Shown piece by piece: positions 61,376 through 64,000 of a stretch of 64,000 bases of DNA (its first letter is position 1; each line of letters starts with the position of its first letter). Below the pieces are notes generated by a model. The model was given only the letters and a program-made list of their open reading frames with translations. It did no database searches and was not told the DNA's origin. This stretch comes from CADEDH01 sp041394285. Lineage in GTDB: Bacteria > Actinomycetota > Acidimicrobiia > Acidimicrobiales > SZUA-35. A program made the position numbers and the translations under genes. The DNA lies in contig JAWKIL010000005.1 of assembly GCA_041394285.1 (NCBI GenBank), positions 124,001 through 188,000 on the forward strand, given 5' to 3'.

Positions 61376-62857
61376 GTGAGCAAGCAGCAACCACAGCGGC
61401 CCAAGGCCCGGTTGCCGCGGGGTCTGGGTGACGTCATCGATGCCGACGTCACCGACCGGCAGGAGATGATCGCCATCGTCACCGCCGTGTACCGGCGGTA
61501 CGGGTTCCAGCCCCTGGAGACCCCGGTGCTGGAGTACCTCGACGCCCTGGGCAAGTTCCTGCCCGACGTCGACGCCCCCGGCGAGGGCGTGTTCGCCCTG
61601 CGGGACGACGACGAGCAGTGGCTCGCCCTCCGCTACGACCTCACGGCCCCCTTGGCCCGGTTCGTGGCCGAGCACCGCAACGACCTGGCCCTGCCCTACC
61701 GCCGGTTCCAGGTGGGCCCTGTGTTCCGACAGGAGAAGCCCGGTCCGGGGCGGTTCCGCCAGTTCTACCAGTGCGACTTCGACACCGTCGGCTCCCGCTC
61801 GATGGCGGTGGAGGCCGAGGCCTGTGCCCTGCTGTCGGAGTCCCTGGAGGCGCTCGGTATCGAGCGGGGCGGCTACGAGATCCGCCTGAACAACCGCAAG
61901 GTGCTGAACGGGGTGCTGGCCAACGCCGCGGTGGCCGAGGGCGACTCGCCCGAGGCGGTGGCCCGACGGTCGCACGTGCTGCGATCGGTCGACAAGTACG
62001 ACCGGGTGGGGATGGACGGCGTCCGCCTCCTGCTGGGTCCGGGGCGCAAGGACGAGAGCGGTGACTTCACCGCCGGTGTCGGGCTCAGCGATGCCCAGAT
62101 CGATCTGGTGGTGGGGTTCGTCACCGCCGGGTCGGGGGCCGGCTCCCGGGGCGAGGTCCTCGACCGGCTGCGGTCGCTGGTGGGCGATGCCCCCGAGGGC
62201 AAGGCCGGGGTCGACGAGCTCGACACGGTCGACCAGCTGCTCACCGCCATGGGGATCGGCTCCGACGTGGTGACGGTCGACCCCACGGTGGTGCGGGGCC
62301 TCGACTACTACACCGGCCCGGTGTTCGAAGCGGTGTTGACCCAAGGGTCGTTCGGCTCGGTGGCTGCCGGCGGCCGCTACGACGACCTGGTCCGCCGGTT
62401 CACCGGGCAGGACGTGCCCGCCTGTGGGGCCTCGATCGGTGTCGACCGCCTGCTGACGGCCCTGCGCCATCAGGGCAAGCTCGCCGGCTCGGCCGCCGCC
62501 GGGCCGGTGGTGGTGACGGTGATGGACCGCCAGGAGCTGCCCCGTTACCAGGCCATGGTGGCCAGCCTGCGGGCGGCCGGGGTGACAGCCGAGCTGTATC
62601 TGGGCAACAAGGGCATCGGCGACCAGCTCAAGTACGCCGACCGGCGCCGGTCGCCGCTGGCCGTGATCGCCGGTTCCAACGAGTTCGGCGAGGGCACGGT
62701 GGTGGTCAAGAACCTCCTGTACGGCAAGGAGGTGTCGCAGGGCATCACCGACCGGGCCGAGTGGCTGGCGGCTGCCGACGTCCAGCAGACGATCCCCGCC
62801 GCCGAGCTCGTGCCCTACGTCCAGCGTCTCCTGGCCGGTCCCGGCGACCAGAGCTAG
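61376..62857 (+). CDS. hisS: Histidine--tRNA ligase, alphaproteobacterial-type
   Basis: 493 residues from GTG 61376, longer than the ~420 of canonical bacterial HisRS. Class II motifs are RYDLTAP (86-92), the motif 2 loop FRQEKPGPGRFRQFYQCDFD (117-136) and VRGLDYYTGPVFE (306-318), which binds histidine. The sequence pattern (GKFLPDVD, LLLGPGRKDESGDF, LKYADRRRSP) agrees with HisRS of rhizobia and relatives rather than other actinobacteria. Those enzymes recognise A73 tRNA-His; the neighbouring tRNA has the same feature. Essential gene, probably co-evolved with the tRNA. Confidence 0.96.
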   Translation: MSKQQPQRPKARLPRGLGDVIDADVTDRQEMIAIVTAVYRRYGFQPLETPVLEYLDALGKFLPDVDAPGEGVFALRDDDEQWLALRYDLTAPLARFVAEHRNDLALPYRRFQVGPVFRQEKPGPGRFRQFYQCDFDTVGSRSMAVEAEACALLSESLEALGIERGGYEIRLNNRKVLNGVLANAAVAEGDSPEAVARRSHVLRSVDKYDRVGMDGVRLLLGPGRKDESGDFTAGVGLSDAQIDLVVGFVTAGSGAGSRGEVLDRLRSLVGDAPEGKAGVDELDTVDQLLTAMGIGSDVVTVDPTVVRGLDYYTGPVFEAVLTQGSFGSVAAGGRYDDLVRRFTGQDVPACGASIGVDRLLTALRHQGKLAGSAAAGPVVVTVMDRQELPRYQAMVASLRAAGVTAELYLGNKGIGDQLKYADRRRSPLAVIAGSNEFGEGTVVVKNLLYGKEVSQGITDRAEWLAAADVQQTIPAAELVPYVQRLLAGPGDQS

Positions 62858-62866
62858 GTTCGAGCG

Positions 62867-63709
62867 GTGGACAGCACCGCGTCGTTCGCCGCCCTCGCCG
62901 CCGACTACGCCCGGGACGGGGTGGTGCACGTGCCCGGCGTGCTCGACGCCGCCACGCTGGGGCGGGTGACCGAGCTGTTCGACCGGGGCCTGGCCGAGCC
63001 GTCGGGGGCGGCGGCCAACCTGGCCCGCGACGACGGCACCACGTTCCACCAGGATCTGGGCAACACCCGGCACTGGGAGGCGTGGGCCGACATGCTGCGG
63101 GACTCGCCCCTGCCCCGCCTGCTGGCCGACCTGTGGGGCTGCGACGACGTGTGGTTCTACTACGAGCAGGTGTTCCTCAAGGAGGGTGGCGCCACCCGGC
63201 GCACCCCGTGGCACCAGGACTCGTCGTACCTGCCGGTGGAAGGCACGCAGATCGCCAACCTGTGGGTGCCGTTGGATCCGGTGGCGGCCGAGGACGCCCT
63301 GGAGCTGATCCCCGGTTCCCATCGGGGCCCGCAGTACAGCCCGTCCCGGTTCGACCCGGCCGACGAGACCGCCCCCATCGATCCCGAGGACCCCCGCCCC
63401 CGCCTGCCCGCCATCGAGGCCGCCCGGGACCGGTTCGAGATCGTGTCGTGGGCCTGCCAGCCCGGCGACGTGGTGGTGTTCGATCTCGGCGTGCTGCACG
63501 GCGGGGCCGCCACCCGGCCCGGCGGCCGGCGCCGGACCGTGGCCCTGCGCTGCTTCGGCCCCGACGCCCGCCTGGCCGCCCAGGCCGGCGCCCCCAGCCG
63601 CTCGTCGGGCAAGGTCCCCCGCTTCGTCCGCTACCACCGGGAGCTCACTCCCGGCCAGCCCCTGTCGGACCAGCCGGCGTTCCCTCGGCTGCTCGCTCGG
63701 CAGCTGTGA
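62867..63709 (+). CDS. Phytanoyl-CoA dioxygenase family protein
   Basis: 280 residues from GTG 62867, 9 bases after hisS. The iron site is WHQDSSY (His-x-Asp) and LHGGAATRPGGRRRTVALR (distal His and the 2-oxoglutarate Arg). PGVLDAATLGRVTELFDRG and NLWVPLDPVAAEDALELIPGSHRG are typical of PhyH. Family enzymes hydroxylate acyl-CoAs or natural products; substrate unknown. It may be co-transcribed with hisS but shows no functional link to it. Confidence 0.9.
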   Translation: MDSTASFAALAADYARDGVVHVPGVLDAATLGRVTELFDRGLAEPSGAAANLARDDGTTFHQDLGNTRHWEAWADMLRDSPLPRLLADLWGCDDVWFYYEQVFLKEGGATRRTPWHQDSSYLPVEGTQIANLWVPLDPVAAEDALELIPGSHRGPQYSPSRFDPADETAPIDPEDPRPRLPAIEAARDRFEIVSWACQPGDVVVFDLGVLHGGAATRPGGRRRTVALRCFGPDARLAAQAGAPSRSSGKVPRFVRYHRELTPGQPLSDQPAFPRLLARQL

Positions 63710-63764
63710 ACGGGGACTGGCGCCGGCCGGATGGCAGGTGACCACGGCGGCCTGCGATCCGTGC

Positions 63765-64000
63765 TCAGGTGGCGGTGAAGGCGCATCGGCCCCGGCGGCA
63801 ATCGTCGAGCAGCCGATCGACGTGGTCCCGGGTGGCGGTCAGCTCACGGATCTGGGCTTCGAGACGGCTCCTCACCGCTTCGAGACGCCATCGCTCCGAG
63901 CTGCAGGTCGCTCCACCGCGGTCGTGGGCATGGAGCGCGTCGACGATCTCGTCGAGGGTGAGGCCCAGTTCCTGGAGCCGCCGGGCCCACGCCAGCCGTT
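63765..64000 (-). CDS. MerR-family regulator, C-terminal part (5' end outside window)
   Basis: About 78 residues are visible, running off the end of the window. RLAWARRLQELGLTLDEIVDALHAHDRGG is the end of the MerR DNA-binding/linker region. A long coiled-coil helix follows, and the end DCRRGRCAFTAT has cysteines in the spacing used by metal-sensing MerR proteins (CueR/ZntR-type), plus an earlier ATCSSE Cys. Metal or redox sensing is likely, but the effector is unknown. It is convergent with the PhyH gene. Confidence 0.85.
   Translation of the reverse strand, partial: RLAWARRLQELGLTLDEIVDALHAHDRGGATCSSERWRLEAVRSRLEAQIRELTATRDHVDRLLDDCRRGRCAFTAT

Overview
The window is about 64 kb of very GC-rich DNA (roughly 70 % by eye). 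Genes are tightly packed, GTG starts are common and 4-base start/stop overlaps are frequent. Mycothiol-type enzyme families, a DUF222-HNH gene, DUF4333-like lipoproteins and many fatty-acyl/CoA genes point to an actinobacterium. The mixture of CoA, SDR, Rieske and FAS1-like hydratase genes suggests the class Acidimicrobiia, but that placement is inference. No CRISPR array, rRNA gene or intact insertion sequence was seen; one tRNA gene is present.

Layout. 1-15.5 kb: end of an enoyl-CoA hydratase gene, a maleylpyruvate-isomerase-like protein, small conserved proteins, the helicase HrpB, an AI-2E type permease, a Cof phosphatase, a DUF389 membrane protein, an esterase, a GH15 glucosidase, a TauD-like dioxygenase, an unrecognised protein that may resemble linalool dehydratase, and a thiolase. 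15.6-20.5 kb: a receptor-like Ser/Thr kinase with a seven-bladed WD40-type propeller, then three enoyl-CoA hydratase paralogues. 20.5-24.1 kb: a small unknown, a secreted protein, and a three-gene redox operon (ferric-reductase-like membrane protein, CxxYxxC ferredoxin, FAD reductase). 24.3-27.1 kb: a glycine/proline reductase B-type protein, and a divergent pair of an HTH regulator and a Clp-N protein sharing a repeat-rich control region. 27.1-33 kb: aromatic oxidation cluster with a benzoate-CoA ligase-like gene facing an operon of P450, Rieske alpha, a small membrane protein, an SDR and Rieske beta. 33-35.9 kb: a lower-GC patch with a DUF222-HNH endonuclease and an orphan membrane protein. 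35.9-41.4 kb: two SDRs, a MaoC/FAS1-like hydratase pair, a ketopantoate-reductase-like protein and a family III CoA-transferase close to 2-methylfumaryl-CoA isomerase. 41.5-56.7 kb: lipoproteins, two MFS exporters, a cysteine-dioxygenase/rhodanese pair, DUF72, DsbA-like, beta-lactamase-like, desaturase, SDR, EEP and ABC exporter genes. 56.8-64 kb: a GNAT protein, hisE, a quinone-reductase-like gene coupled to an acyl-CoA ligase, tRNA-His, hisS, a phytanoyl-CoA-dioxygenase-like gene and the end of a MerR-type regulator.

Most genes fit a heterotroph that activates acids to CoA esters and degrades them by beta-oxidation, with oxygenases for aromatic or terpenoid-like substrates.

The most unusual observation is the adjacent tRNA-His/hisS pair. 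The tRNA has no encoded G-1 and reads A73 instead of C73. The neighbouring HisRS is of the type found in alphaproteobacteria whose tRNA-His also carries A73. This looks like a linked, transferred histidine-identity system in an actinobacterium. A two-hairpin element follows the tRNA, and a structurally matching copy lies about 11 kb away after an unrelated gene.
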